A DNA stretch of 64,000 bases, taken from assembly GCA_937923515.1 (NCBI GenBank), contig CALDUF010000027.1, positions 1 through 64,000 of the forward strand. The letters are read 5' to 3'. The DNA comes from an uncultured Flavobacteriaceae bacterium (GTDB lineage Bacteria > Bacteroidota > Bacteroidia > Flavobacteriales > Flavobacteriaceae). The position numbers and the translations under genes are program-made. This document shows, one piece after another, positions 51,636-60,051 of the stretch. Positions within the stretch are counted from its first letter, which is position 1. Each line of letters opens with the position of its first letter. The notes under the pieces are model-generated. The model was given only the letters and a program-made list of their open reading frames with translations, did not search any database and was not told the origin of the DNA.

Positions 51636-52484
51636 ATGAAAAAAGTACTATTATTATTAATGACTTGCGTTACCATTTACAGTGTACAAGCGCAAATTGA
51701 AACACCACAACCAAGCCCTAGTGCAAAATTGGAGCAAAAAGTGGGATTAACCGATGTAACCATAGAATACTCTAGACCAGGTGTAAAAGGACGTAAAGTT
51801 TTTGGTGGTTTAGTGCCTTACGGTGAAATGTGGCGCACTGGTGCTAACAAAAATACAATTGTAACCTTTAGTACAGATGCTACTGTTGATGGGCAAACGC
51901 TTAAAGCAGGATCTTACGCTATTTTTACGAAACCAGGAAAAGAAACTTGGGATGTATATTTTTATACAGATACTGAAAATTGGGGAACACCACAAAACTG
52001 GGATGATAGCAAAGTGGCTGCAAAAACCAATGTAAAATCATATTCTGTACCTTTTGATGTTGAAACGTACGCTATGGATATTAATAATATTACTAATGGT
52101 GGCGGACATTTAGAGATAATTTGGGAAAAAACCTATGTAGCTGTGCCATTTACAGTACCTACCGATGATGCCGTGTTAAAAAGTATTAGTAACGTAATGG
52201 GTGGCCCTGGTGTAAACGATTATTACTCGGCTGCTGTATATTATTTACAAGAAAATAAAGATATAGAAAAGGCCAGAATGTGGATTGATAAGGCTATAGA
52301 TATGACTAAAAGTAAGCCACGTTTTTGGATGTTGAGACAACAATCTTTAATTCATGCTAAGGCGGGTAACACTAAAAGCGCAATTGCTGCAGCAAAACAA
52401 TCCTTAGAGTTAGCTGAAAAAGCTGGAAACAAAGGTTATATAAAAATGAATCAAGATTCTTTGAAAGAGTGGGGTGCGTTGTAA
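51636..52484 (+). CDS. DUF2911 family secreted protein
   Basis: 282 aa. Signal peptide 1-19 (KKVLLLLMTCVTIYSVQA), then DUF2911 (about 22-175) with LEQKVGLTDVTIEYSRPGVKGRKVFGGLVPYGEMWRTGAN, and a C-terminal TPR-like helical part (MWIDKAIDMTKSKPRFWMLRQQSLIHAKAGNTKSAIAAAKQSLELAE). Common in Bacteroidota; role unknown. Followed by the 11-mer GTAAGCTTCAC and repeat copy D. Confidence 0.92.
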   Translation: MKKVLLLLMTCVTIYSVQAQIETPQPSPSAKLEQKVGLTDVTIEYSRPGVKGRKVFGGLVPYGEMWRTGANKNTIVTFSTDATVDGQTLKAGSYAIFTKPGKETWDVYFYTDTENWGTPQNWDDSKVAAKTNVKSYSVPFDVETYAMDINNITNGGGHLEIIWEKTYVAVPFTVPTDDAVLKSISNVMGGPGVNDYYSAAVYYLQENKDIEKARMWIDKAIDMTKSKPRFWMLRQQSLIHAKAGNTKSAIAAAKQSLELAEKAGNKGYIKMNQDSLKEWGAL

Positions 52485-52560
52485 GCTTCACTCATCATAA
52501 AATTTTATGATTAATTAGTTTAAAAGGGCGCAGCTACTGGTAGTTGTGTTCTTTTTTTTT

Positions 52561-52673
52561 GGGCGTTACCCCGCTTGGTCGCTCAGGCTCCACAAGCGGC
52601 GTCGCGCTTTACACTAAAAGTTTTGGTTCGATGCGCGCCTCACCAAAAGCTACCGTTACAATCGCTAACGCGG
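52561..52673 (+). repeat. Interspersed three-arm repeat (copy D, full, compact)
   Basis: Outer arms GCGTT (52563-52567) and AACGC (52667-52671) enclose arm 1, CCGCTTG (52571-52577) with CAAGCGG (52593-52599), and arm 2, TTTTGGT (52621-52627) with ACCAAAA (52642-52648). Ends GGGCGTT and AACGCGG are the same as in copy C, while inner sequence differs. Strikingly GC-rich against the genome. Lies between convergent genes. Confidence 0.7.
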
Positions 52674-52700
52674 GCGTATTTGCTAAAGGTATTTTATAAA

Positions 52701-53690
52701 TTAATAACTCAGGTTTATTTGCTTTCTTATAGCATCTAATGTTTTAATAAGCTGCTCACTAAAGGCAAAAGTCATCACATCACTTTCCTTTTTTTCTTGT
52801 CTTAAAAGTTCATTAAAATGGATAGCTTCATAATTATATCCTATGGTATTGTAACCAAAATCTAAAGTTTCGGGTGTACCGTTTTCTGGAATTAAAGTGA
52901 CTGTTGTAGGCATGTGAAACATACCGTTAATTTTAATAATACCCGTTTCACAATAAAAAATAGCTTCGGTTGGTGTGTCTTCAATAAGTGAGCTTATTAA
53001 ATATGCCTTTACATCGTTGTCATACTCAAAAACCATATTGCATGTAGCGTCTACTCCGTTATCAAAATATGTAGCCGTAGCTTTACGCTGTTTTGGAAGG
53101 CCTAAAGTAGATAAAGCCACAAAAATAGGGTAGATGCCAATATCTAATAAGCTGCCACCACCAAGCGCTTTATTAAACAACCGATGTGAATCATCAAAAG
53201 CGCGATAAAAGCCAAAATCGGCTTCTAGTTTTACAACCTCACCATACATTTTATTTTTTAAAGCATCTAACACGTACTGATAATGCGGTAAAAAATACGT
53301 CCACAGGGCTTCCATAAGCAGCACATTTTTAGTTTTCGCTTTTGCTATCATTATTGCTACTTCGTTGTAGTTCATAGCAAACGGCTTTTCACACAATACC
53401 GCAATACCATGTTCTAAACACAATAATGTGTTTTCCTTATGCAGCGCATGTGGTGTGGCAATATACACCGCATCTATATTCGTGTCTTTTACTAAAGCGT
53501 CATAACTATCAAAAGCAGTTACAGCATTATGTTTTGCAGCAAAAGCATCTGCTTTTTCTTGGTTTCTAGAGGCTACAGCATATAGTTTTGCGCCTTTAAT
53601 AGTCAACACATCGCTTGCAAATTTATGGGCGATATTACCAAGACCAATAATGCCCCAGTTTATGGTTTTAGGTAGTTGTTGGTTGCTCAT
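52701..53690 (-). CDS. Gfo/Idh/MocA family oxidoreductase
   Basis: 329 aa. N-terminal Rossmann domain (INWGIIGLGNIAHKFASDVL, 10-29) and C-terminal alpha/beta domain; conserved AVLCEKPFAMN carries the catalytic-type Lys, with LLDIGIYPIFVALSTLG downstream. NAD(P)-linked sugar or inositol dehydrogenase or isomerase. Its start overlaps the symporter end by 23 nt, so the product is made from the same operon as the symporter and PIG-L gene. Substrate unknown. Confidence 0.93.
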   Translation of the reverse strand: MSNQQLPKTINWGIIGLGNIAHKFASDVLTIKGAKLYAVASRNQEKADAFAAKHNAVTAFDSYDALVKDTNIDAVYIATPHALHKENTLLCLEHGIAVLCEKPFAMNYNEVAIMIAKAKTKNVLLMEALWTYFLPHYQYVLDALKNKMYGEVVKLEADFGFYRAFDDSHRLFNKALGGGSLLDIGIYPIFVALSTLGLPKQRKATATYFDNGVDATCNMVFEYDNDVKAYLISSLIEDTPTEAIFYCETGIIKINGMFHMPTTVTLIPENGTPETLDFGYNTIGYNYEAIHFNELLRQEKKESDVMTFAFSEQLIKTLDAIRKQINLSY

Positions 53691-55377
53691 GTTTAGATAG
53701 TGTTTGAAGTAAACAGGCTATAAAAATAACAATAATACAGCCAATAAAATTTAACCATAAATACGGCAAATTTATATACTCGTATTTATCTAATAAAAAC
53801 AGTGCAATTACAGCTATTTGTGTTATTAAAGCGCCAATAAAAACGGCATTACCTTTAACAAACTTAAAGAAAAAAGCTAGCAAGAAAATACCCAAAACAT
53901 TTCCGTAAAAAATAGAGCCAATAATATTTACCAACTGTATAAGGTTTTCCATTAGGTTTGCAATACAAGCAACACCTATAGCTATAATACCCCAACCAAA
54001 TGTAAACCATCTAGAGGCTTTTACCATTTGTTCATCGGTTTTTTCAGAGACATTTCGCTTGTATAAGTCCATGGTGGTGGTAGATCCTAATGCATTTAAT
54101 TCGCTTGCTGTACTAGACATGGCTGCACTTAAAATTACAGCCAATAACAAACCAATAAGGCCGCGTGGAAGATTATTCAAAATAAAATGAATAAATACAT
54201 AATCTTTATCATTGCTCTCTACCTTCATTTCGTAGTTTTCTCCAGCTTTATCAATCAAATTTCTAGCGTCTTGCCGTAACTCATCATTAGCAGCATTGGC
54301 AGCCGAAATGTAGTTTATAGCGTTAGGATCATCAGATGTGGTATACGCTTCTATAATTTTTTGTTTGTCTCTAAATATTTGCTGTTGTTCTGCTTGTAGT
54401 TTTTTGTAGGCATCCGCATATTCAGAATTTAAAACCACCTCAGTTGCTGTAGGATTAAAATTTACAGGTGCTTCGTTAAACTGATAAAAGACAAATACCA
54501 TAACGCCAACCAATAAAATAAAGAATTGCATGGGTATTTTTAAAAGGCCATTAAAAATTAAACCCAATTGCATCTCTCTAACAGATTTTCCAGAAAGGTA
54601 GCGTTGTACCTGACTTTGATCGGTTCCAAAATAAGAAAGCATTAAAAACGTACCGCCAATAATACCACTCCAAAAGGTATACCTATTATCTAAACTAAAC
54701 GAGAAATCTAAAACCTCCATTTTACCGCTAGCGCCAGCAATTTCTAAGGCTTTAGTAAAGGTGATATCGTGTGGTAGTTTGTCAACTATTAAAAAGAAAG
54801 CCACCAGCATACCAATAAAAATAACCACCATTTGATGTTTTTGCGTTACGTTAACAGCCCTGGTGCCGCCAGATACCGTGTAAATAATAACCAAAAACCC
54901 AATGGCGATGTTTAGCGTAAGTAAATCCCAACCTAAAACAACCGATAAGATAATGGCGGGCGCAAAAATGGTGATTCCTGCTGCTAAACCACGCTGAATT
55001 AAAAATAAAATGGCCGCTAATGTTCTAGTTTTTAAATCGAATCGGTTTTCTAAAAACTCATAAGCGGTATATACTTTTAAACGGTGGTATAAAGGAATAA
55101 ATACCAAGCATATTACAATCATAGCAATTGGCAAACCAAAGTAAAACTGCACGAATCCCATGCCATCATTAAAAGCTTGCCCTGGCGTAGATAAGAACGT
55201 TATAGCGCTAGCTTGTGTTGCCATAACTGATAAACCAATGGTCCACCATTTAGAGGTATTGCCACCACGTAAATAGTCCTTTACATTTTTACTGCCACGT
55301 GTTTGTAATGTACCATAGGTAACTATAGTAATTAATGTAATGGCGAGTACTGTCCAATCTACCCAATTTAGTTGCAT
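53668..55377 (-). CDS. Sodium:solute symporter (SSS family)
   Basis: 569 aa with about 13-14 membrane helices. Family markers: ATQASAITFLSTPGQAFNDGMGFVQFYFG, LSYFGTDQSQVQRYLSG and LSAAMSSTASELNALGSTTTMDLYK (Na-site region). A helical insert (about 310-385) with a charged coil separates two membrane parts. It likely imports a sugar, uronic or amino sugar together with the neighbouring enzymes. Starts 3 nt after the 34-aa membrane protein stop. Confidence 0.95.
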   Translation of the reverse strand: MQLNWVDWTVLAITLITIVTYGTLQTRGSKNVKDYLRGGNTSKWWTIGLSVMATQASAITFLSTPGQAFNDGMGFVQFYFGLPIAMIVICLVFIPLYHRLKVYTAYEFLENRFDLKTRTLAAILFLIQRGLAAGITIFAPAIILSVVLGWDLLTLNIAIGFLVIIYTVSGGTRAVNVTQKHQMVVIFIGMLVAFFLIVDKLPHDITFTKALEIAGASGKMEVLDFSFSLDNRYTFWSGIIGGTFLMLSYFGTDQSQVQRYLSGKSVREMQLGLIFNGLLKIPMQFFILLVGVMVFVFYQFNEAPVNFNPTATEVVLNSEYADAYKKLQAEQQQIFRDKQKIIEAYTTSDDPNAINYISAANAANDELRQDARNLIDKAGENYEMKVESNDKDYVFIHFILNNLPRGLIGLLLAVILSAAMSSTASELNALGSTTTMDLYKRNVSEKTDEQMVKASRWFTFGWGIIAIGVACIANLMENLIQLVNIIGSIFYGNVLGIFLLAFFFKFVKGNAVFIGALITQIAVIALFLLDKYEYINLPYLWLNFIGCIIVIFIACLLQTLSKHEQPTTT

Positions 55378-55380
55378 ACG

Positions 55381-55485
55381 TTAAAAGGCTTGTGTAATGA
55401 TGTAAAAGATGATAAAGTATACTGCATTGGCCACTAATACAGCGGTGTATAGCTTGCTCCATTTTTGTTTAGGTGCGTCTTCCAT
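55381..55485 (-). CDS. 34-residue single-span membrane protein
   Basis: An ATG at 55485 opens MEDAPKQKWSKLYTAVLVANAVYF, then IIFYIITQAF and a stop at 55383-55381. It has a charged N-terminus and one transmembrane helix. It fits tightly: 2 nt after the PIG-L stop and 3 nt before the symporter start. A small membrane partner of an SSS symporter is known from other families, so a helper subunit is a reasonable guess. It was too short to be noticed by length filters. Confidence 0.75.
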   Translation of the reverse strand: MEDAPKQKWSKLYTAVLVANAVYFIIFYIITQAF

Positions 55486-55487
55486 AG

Positions 55488-58013
55488 TTAATCGTCTAAA
55501 TTAAGCGAATTCTTGATGTCGTCTTTTCCTAAAGATAACATGTTTGCAAATAAGCGATACGCTCCAGAAACCCCCGCAGGAAACTCCCTGAAAAAGCTTA
55601 AACCCGTGTAGATGTAATGCCCTTTGCCATGTTTAGCGATAAGCAAACTACCATCTTTTGCAGTTTCGCCCTTATCGTTCATTGATAAAATAGGCGTAAA
55701 CGCTTTAGCCCATTTATTTGGAAAGTACAAACCGCGCTCTTGCGTCCATCCTTTAAAATCGTTCTGTGTGATTTTGTTAGGGAAGTTTAAAACATCGTGC
55801 TCTGGCTTTAAAAAGCGAACTTCAGCATGTTCATCAGTAACCCGATCTCTGGATAAGGTTAAATCATAAGGTGCTAATTTTTCGGTTTTTAAGCGATACG
55901 ATGTATTGTACTGCACAATCATATTGCCGCCATTTGCTACAAAATCAAAAAGTTGTTGCTGTTTAAATTGTAAATCTTCTAATGTGTTATAAGCTCTAAT
56001 ACCCACAACAATAGCATCAAACGTACTTAAGGTTTCAGGGTTTATATCATCTGGAGTAATAACACTAACATTGTAACCAATTTGTCGTAGACTTTCTGGA
56101 ACTACATCGCCTGCACCTTGTATATAACCTATGTTTTCACCTCGTTTTTTTATGTCTAAACGCACTACCTTACTTTCGCTAGGTAATAAAACCGTTTGAA
56201 AGGGAATGTGATTGTAATCTATTGCTATGAGTTCTTTAGCGTAATCTTTATCTCCAATATGAACAATGGGCCCTATGAATCCTTCGCTTTGATTCGTCGG
56301 CGGAACAACAGTAAACACCAAGGTTTGTGCTTCGCCTTTGTGGGTAATAGCTACTTTTTGTTTTTTCGGATAAACACTCCAGTCTTTTGGATGCTGTATT
56401 TCAACATCGCCCTCTAAATTATCGCGACCTGCTTTAACCACTACCGTAATGTCTTGTTGCTGGCTATTTTCAAAAATAATAACCTTTTCCTTGATTTTTG
56501 CAGATGCTTCTGGAATTACTTCAAACGGACGATACAGTTCGCCCTTATCAGGTTTTGAAAAGCGCTGTATCACAGGTTTTGTAAACGTTATGGGTGTATT
56601 ATCTATTAAAAGATTAAAATTAATATAGTGAACGCGTGGCGTCTCAGGTTTTCCAATTAAAGTTTTATCATCAACCTGATACATACCTAGTGTACCTTTT
56701 TTATCTAACCAATATGGTGTTGTAGGAGTAGCTGTTGCATCAATTTTTAGAACTTCTTTAAAGGTAAATCGTGTATTATTTTCAAGGTTTATATTTTTTG
56801 AAATGGATAAATTGTTACTATTATCAATACTCACCAAGGTAATTGGGAGTTTGCTTCTGTTTAAAACTTCAAGTCCTACATTTACCACATCGCCAGCAGT
56901 AGCCCAATTAGAGCTTGCAGAAGCTTCTAAATACAAACCAGCACACATTTGGATGATGTCTTTTAACGCTTTTGTTTTTTGCGTTTTCCAATGTTTGTCT
57001 TCAATATTTTGTAATAATTTATAGGCTTTTAGCAAATCTGCTATATGCACAGACGGGTTTTGAAAATTAAAGTTATTCTCAATGGAGTATAAAATGTCGC
57101 CAATAGCGCTACCACCTTTTATGCGACTCCATGAGGTATCGATACCTGCAAATACATCTGGCTGGCCGTTTAAAGGTGTTCCTTTTAAAAACTCAATATA
57201 TTCGGTTTGCGAGCCGCGGGTAGCAACACGTCCAAAACCTTGGCACAAATGTTGGCTACTAGCTAAAGACGCCAACTCGTTATTACTCATTCCTTTTAAC
57301 GGGTAATACGTACCAATGTCAAAGCTAATCATGTTGCTTTTATCAACTTTATCAAATGCTTCTCTGCTACCATAACGCCACCAACTGGTGTTGTAGAATA
57401 AACGCTTAGGTTGCCATAACTCAGTTTGTTTTAGCTGTTTTGGGTATGCTGTTTTATCGTTGGCAAGCTCAAAAGCTTCCATACTTAACATGGCAGAGGT
57501 GGTATGGTGCCCGTGTGTAGTGCCTGGTGTTCTATGGTCAAACCTGTTAATAATAACATCTGGTTTAAACTGCCTGATGGCCAAAACCACATCGCTTAAC
57601 ACCTGATTTTTATTCCAAATTTCTAAGGTTTCGTCTGGGTGTTTTGAGTATCCAAAATCGTTGGCTCTAGTAAATAACTGTTCGCCACCATCAATACCTC
57701 TTGCCGCTAAGAGTTCTTGTGTTCTAATAACACCTAAAAGTTCTCTTAGTTCTGGCCCAATCAAATTCTGGCCACCATCGCCACGTGTAAGCGATAAATA
57801 AGCAGTACGTGCTTTTACGTGGTTAGACATATACGCGATTAATCGTGTATTTTCATCATCAGGATGTGCAGCGACATATAATACGGAACCTAAAAAATTT
57901 AATTTTTGAATAGATTCATAAATTCCTGAAGATGAAGGTGTTTTAGGTTTTTGAGCTTGAGTAGTAAATAGCGAAAAAATAGCCATCACTACATAAAGTA
58001 TGTGTTTTTGCAT
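55488..58013 (-). CDS. PIG-L family deacetylase, large form
   Basis: 841 aa with a signal peptide (residues 1-20). The zinc site AHPDDE (49-54) and TTHGHHTTSAMLS are those of LmbE/PIG-L N-acetylglucosaminyl deacetylases (about 35-310). Beta-sandwich regions follow (360-600), then a C-terminal glutamine amidotransferase/ThuA-like flavodoxin fold (SLRQIGYNVSVITPDDINPETLSTFDAIVVGIRAYNT, about 650-690). Periplasmic deacetylation of amino sugar glycans is likely. First gene of the operon with the small membrane protein, symporter and oxidoreductase. Confidence 0.93.
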   Translation of the reverse strand: MQKHILYVVMAIFSLFTTQAQKPKTPSSSGIYESIQKLNFLGSVLYVAAHPDDENTRLIAYMSNHVKARTAYLSLTRGDGGQNLIGPELRELLGVIRTQELLAARGIDGGEQLFTRANDFGYSKHPDETLEIWNKNQVLSDVVLAIRQFKPDVIINRFDHRTPGTTHGHHTTSAMLSMEAFELANDKTAYPKQLKQTELWQPKRLFYNTSWWRYGSREAFDKVDKSNMISFDIGTYYPLKGMSNNELASLASSQHLCQGFGRVATRGSQTEYIEFLKGTPLNGQPDVFAGIDTSWSRIKGGSAIGDILYSIENNFNFQNPSVHIADLLKAYKLLQNIEDKHWKTQKTKALKDIIQMCAGLYLEASASSNWATAGDVVNVGLEVLNRSKLPITLVSIDNSNNLSISKNINLENNTRFTFKEVLKIDATATPTTPYWLDKKGTLGMYQVDDKTLIGKPETPRVHYINFNLLIDNTPITFTKPVIQRFSKPDKGELYRPFEVIPEASAKIKEKVIIFENSQQQDITVVVKAGRDNLEGDVEIQHPKDWSVYPKKQKVAITHKGEAQTLVFTVVPPTNQSEGFIGPIVHIGDKDYAKELIAIDYNHIPFQTVLLPSESKVVRLDIKKRGENIGYIQGAGDVVPESLRQIGYNVSVITPDDINPETLSTFDAIVVGIRAYNTLEDLQFKQQQLFDFVANGGNMIVQYNTSYRLKTEKLAPYDLTLSRDRVTDEHAEVRFLKPEHDVLNFPNKITQNDFKGWTQERGLYFPNKWAKAFTPILSMNDKGETAKDGSLLIAKHGKGHYIYTGLSFFREFPAGVSGAYRLFANMLSLGKDDIKNSLNLDD

Positions 58014-58050
58014 AACTAGCAGTTAGATAAGTGCCAAATATAAATAAAGA

Positions 58051-58070
58051 AACCAGCGGGTGTGCTGGTT
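58051..58070 (-). terminator. Terminator after the ABM-family gene
   Basis: AACCAGC (58051-58057) and GCTGGTT (58064-58070) with a 6-nt loop; on the minus strand a T-rich run (TTCTTTATTT) follows. It lies between the PIG-L gene start and the end of the 58112 gene, so it separates them. Confidence 0.65.
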
Positions 58071-58111
58071 TTAGTTTTTATTTAACGCTTAGATATTTTG
58101 TTTAAATGCTA

Positions 58112-58405
58112 TTAAAGTGGCGTCAATTCATGGATAGAAAACGCTTCTACTGCGCCATCTGTAGCTTTTGCATATTCAGCTAAATGTGTGTTTTTCATGT
58201 GTGCTTGCCATAACGCTCTGTTTTCCCAGTTTTCATAAAACAAAAACAGGTTTTCATTGTCGTTATCTTGGTGCAAATCATAATTAATACATCCTTTTTC
58301 TAGTTTTGTGGGTGCTATGAGTTTTATTAATTCATTTTTAACTAAGTCTCTATAATCAGGTTTCGCTAAAATTTTAGCTACAATTGTTAATTTTTGGTTA
58401 TTCAT
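58112..58405 (-). CDS. ABM-domain (putative quinol) monooxygenase
   Basis: 97 aa from ATG 58405, which gives MNNQKLTIVAKILAKPDYRDLVKNELIKL, the usual start (an upstream ATG at 58435 adds ten residues). Dimeric ferredoxin-like alpha/beta fold of the antibiotic biosynthesis monooxygenase/YgiN family: EKGCINYDLHQDNDNENLFLFYENWENRALWQAHMKNTHLAEY. Substrate unknown; YgiN relatives oxidise quinols. Monocistronic. Confidence 0.9.
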   Translation of the reverse strand: MNNQKLTIVAKILAKPDYRDLVKNELIKLIAPTKLEKGCINYDLHQDNDNENLFLFYENWENRALWQAHMKNTHLAEYAKATDGAVEAFSIHELTPL

Positions 58406-58863
58406 AATCTGTTGACGAGTGTTTTGGGTCTTCAAAACACAAATGTATTATATCTGTTTTAAATTGCTTTTTTTTGAGTTGGCATTTTATTTTCTGTTTC
58501 AGAAGGAATCATCATGCCTTAATTTTTATTTACAAGATCTGCCAAAATAATAAATAGAATTATATTATTCTTGTTTAGTTTAGTGGTATTTTCTTCCTTT
58601 TTTAAACCATGTCCTGAACTAAGTTATAGAAAAATCAAAGATAAAGTTATACCATAATTGAAAATATTTTAATTTTTAAATTAATATTTAAAAGGGTAAA
58701 AAAATAAATATTTATCAATAAATGAGGTGATTAATTAACATATTTACTTATTCAGCTATAAATATTGGCATTTGCTAACCAGTATTGTGCAGGATAGTGT
58801 AGCTGATTTTTATCTTGATATTTGATAATAGCTAAACTATTTTTTACCTATAAAAAACTAAAA
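58406..58863. other. 458-nt noncoding region
   Basis: AT-rich sequence between divergent genes. I see no gene, no riboswitch and no clear repeat. Promoters of both neighbours should lie here, but none can be assigned with confidence. Confidence 0.5.
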
Positions 58864-59760
58864 ATGACAAAAAAATTAAATTTAAAACAACTCAAAATTT
58901 TTATGGCAGTTGCAACTTTAGCAACTGTAATGTCTTGTTCCAACGATCAAGATGATATTTTAGAAACGGACTCAAGCGTGACCCAAGAAGATGATCTTCT
59001 GGTTGCAAGTAACAGTTCTGAAGCGTGTAGTACCGTGATGACAACTTATAGAGGTCCTGAGACAGACGTTAATAAAAATGTTAACAAAACTATTGATGAC
59101 AGATCTTGTGTTTACGATTATGTACAAACAAAGTATGGAACAAGAAGTACTTGGGGTATGTATAGGCTTAGAGCCAATACGAGCTCTGACGGTAGAGATA
59201 CTAGAATAGAAAGAGCTAGTAAGGTTGTGCGAAAAGTAAAAAGTGGTAATTATGTTGAAATAACAGGCACTGTTAGAATTGTTAGAGCTGGAGAGTTTCC
59301 AAACGAAACAAGACCACTTGGTAGTATGACTAATAGAGATGGTACTTACTTTATACAAGCAAAAGGTAAGGATAGAAGTGGAAATGGATCTCCAGATCCT
59401 GCAATTTGTCTATTTATTGCAAAACCAGTTAAGGTAAACGGCAAAGACTATTTTAATATTTACCGAGAAGAAATAAAAAGACGCGGTGGCGAAGGTGAAG
59501 GCGGAAGAAGGTTAACTTATATAACAAGAGTTAAAGCAAACAGAGACTTTTATGTGAAAGTTAAGACTGGTTTCGAGACGCGCAATGGTAAGTTGAGACA
59601 TTATGTAAACTCTTCAATAAACGGTGTATTCAAAAGTTTTACAGTACCTAGACCAGACCAAGCTACGCAGGCTAAATTACGTATGGGTGCTTACCGTTGT
59701 AAAGCTGGTGAGGCAGTAATTTTATGGAGAAATGTTAACTCTAAAATTGTAAATAAGTAG
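58864..59760 (+). CDS. Lipoprotein, unknown, basic C-terminal domain
   Basis: 298 aa from ATG 58864 (the frame opens at TTG 58822). Lipobox in TLATVMSC, acidic linker (SNDQDDILETDSSVTQEDD), then a basic beta-rich domain (LRANTSSDGRDTRIERASKVVRKVKSG, TRVKANRDFYVKVKTGFETRNGKLRHY). The pattern of repeated IARK/VKVKTG-type strands resembles polysaccharide lyase or lectin-like beta-jelly folds (alginate-lyase-like), which is only an impression. Anchored at the outer membrane. Terminator at 59800. Confidence 0.8.
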   Translation: MTKKLNLKQLKIFMAVATLATVMSCSNDQDDILETDSSVTQEDDLLVASNSSEACSTVMTTYRGPETDVNKNVNKTIDDRSCVYDYVQTKYGTRSTWGMYRLRANTSSDGRDTRIERASKVVRKVKSGNYVEITGTVRIVRAGEFPNETRPLGSMTNRDGTYFIQAKGKDRSGNGSPDPAICLFIAKPVKVNGKDYFNIYREEIKRRGGEGEGGRRLTYITRVKANRDFYVKVKTGFETRNGKLRHYVNSSINGVFKSFTVPRPDQATQAKLRMGAYRCKAGEAVILWRNVNSKIVNK

Positions 59761-59799
59761 CTTAAATAATAACTATTAAAAAAAATAGTTTAGCAAAAG

Positions 59800-59831
59800 A
59801 AGGGTGTTTAATGAATTTAAACACCCTTTTT
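59800..59831 (+). terminator. Terminator of the lipoprotein gene
   Basis: AAGGGTGTTTAA (59800-59811) pairs with TTAAACACCCTT (59817-59828), a 12-bp stem with a 5-nt loop followed by T's. Strong intrinsic terminator. Confidence 0.92.
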
Positions 59832-60051
59832 AGTTTGTTGTACCAACACCTGCAAGCACCTTGTTCCAAATTCAAATAGTTTATTCTCTTTTGAGAATAG
59901 AAAACTTTTCCATAGTTTGAATCTTAAAGTTAAATACATAATCGGAATGTTTTAAGCAGTTAAAAACCCGTTAATAAAACCCTAGTCATATTTTAATTAA
60001 AGCCACTTCATATTTAAATTATTCCTTTTCTTTGCATCACAATACATAATT

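Noticed and set aside
52621-52673. tRNA-like GGTTCGA in copy D of the repeat
   Set aside because: No acceptor stem or anticodon arm; it is the loop of arm 2.
58770-58790. Sigma-54-like TTGGCA...TTGC
   Set aside because: Distance between GG and GC is too short for a -24/-12 promoter.
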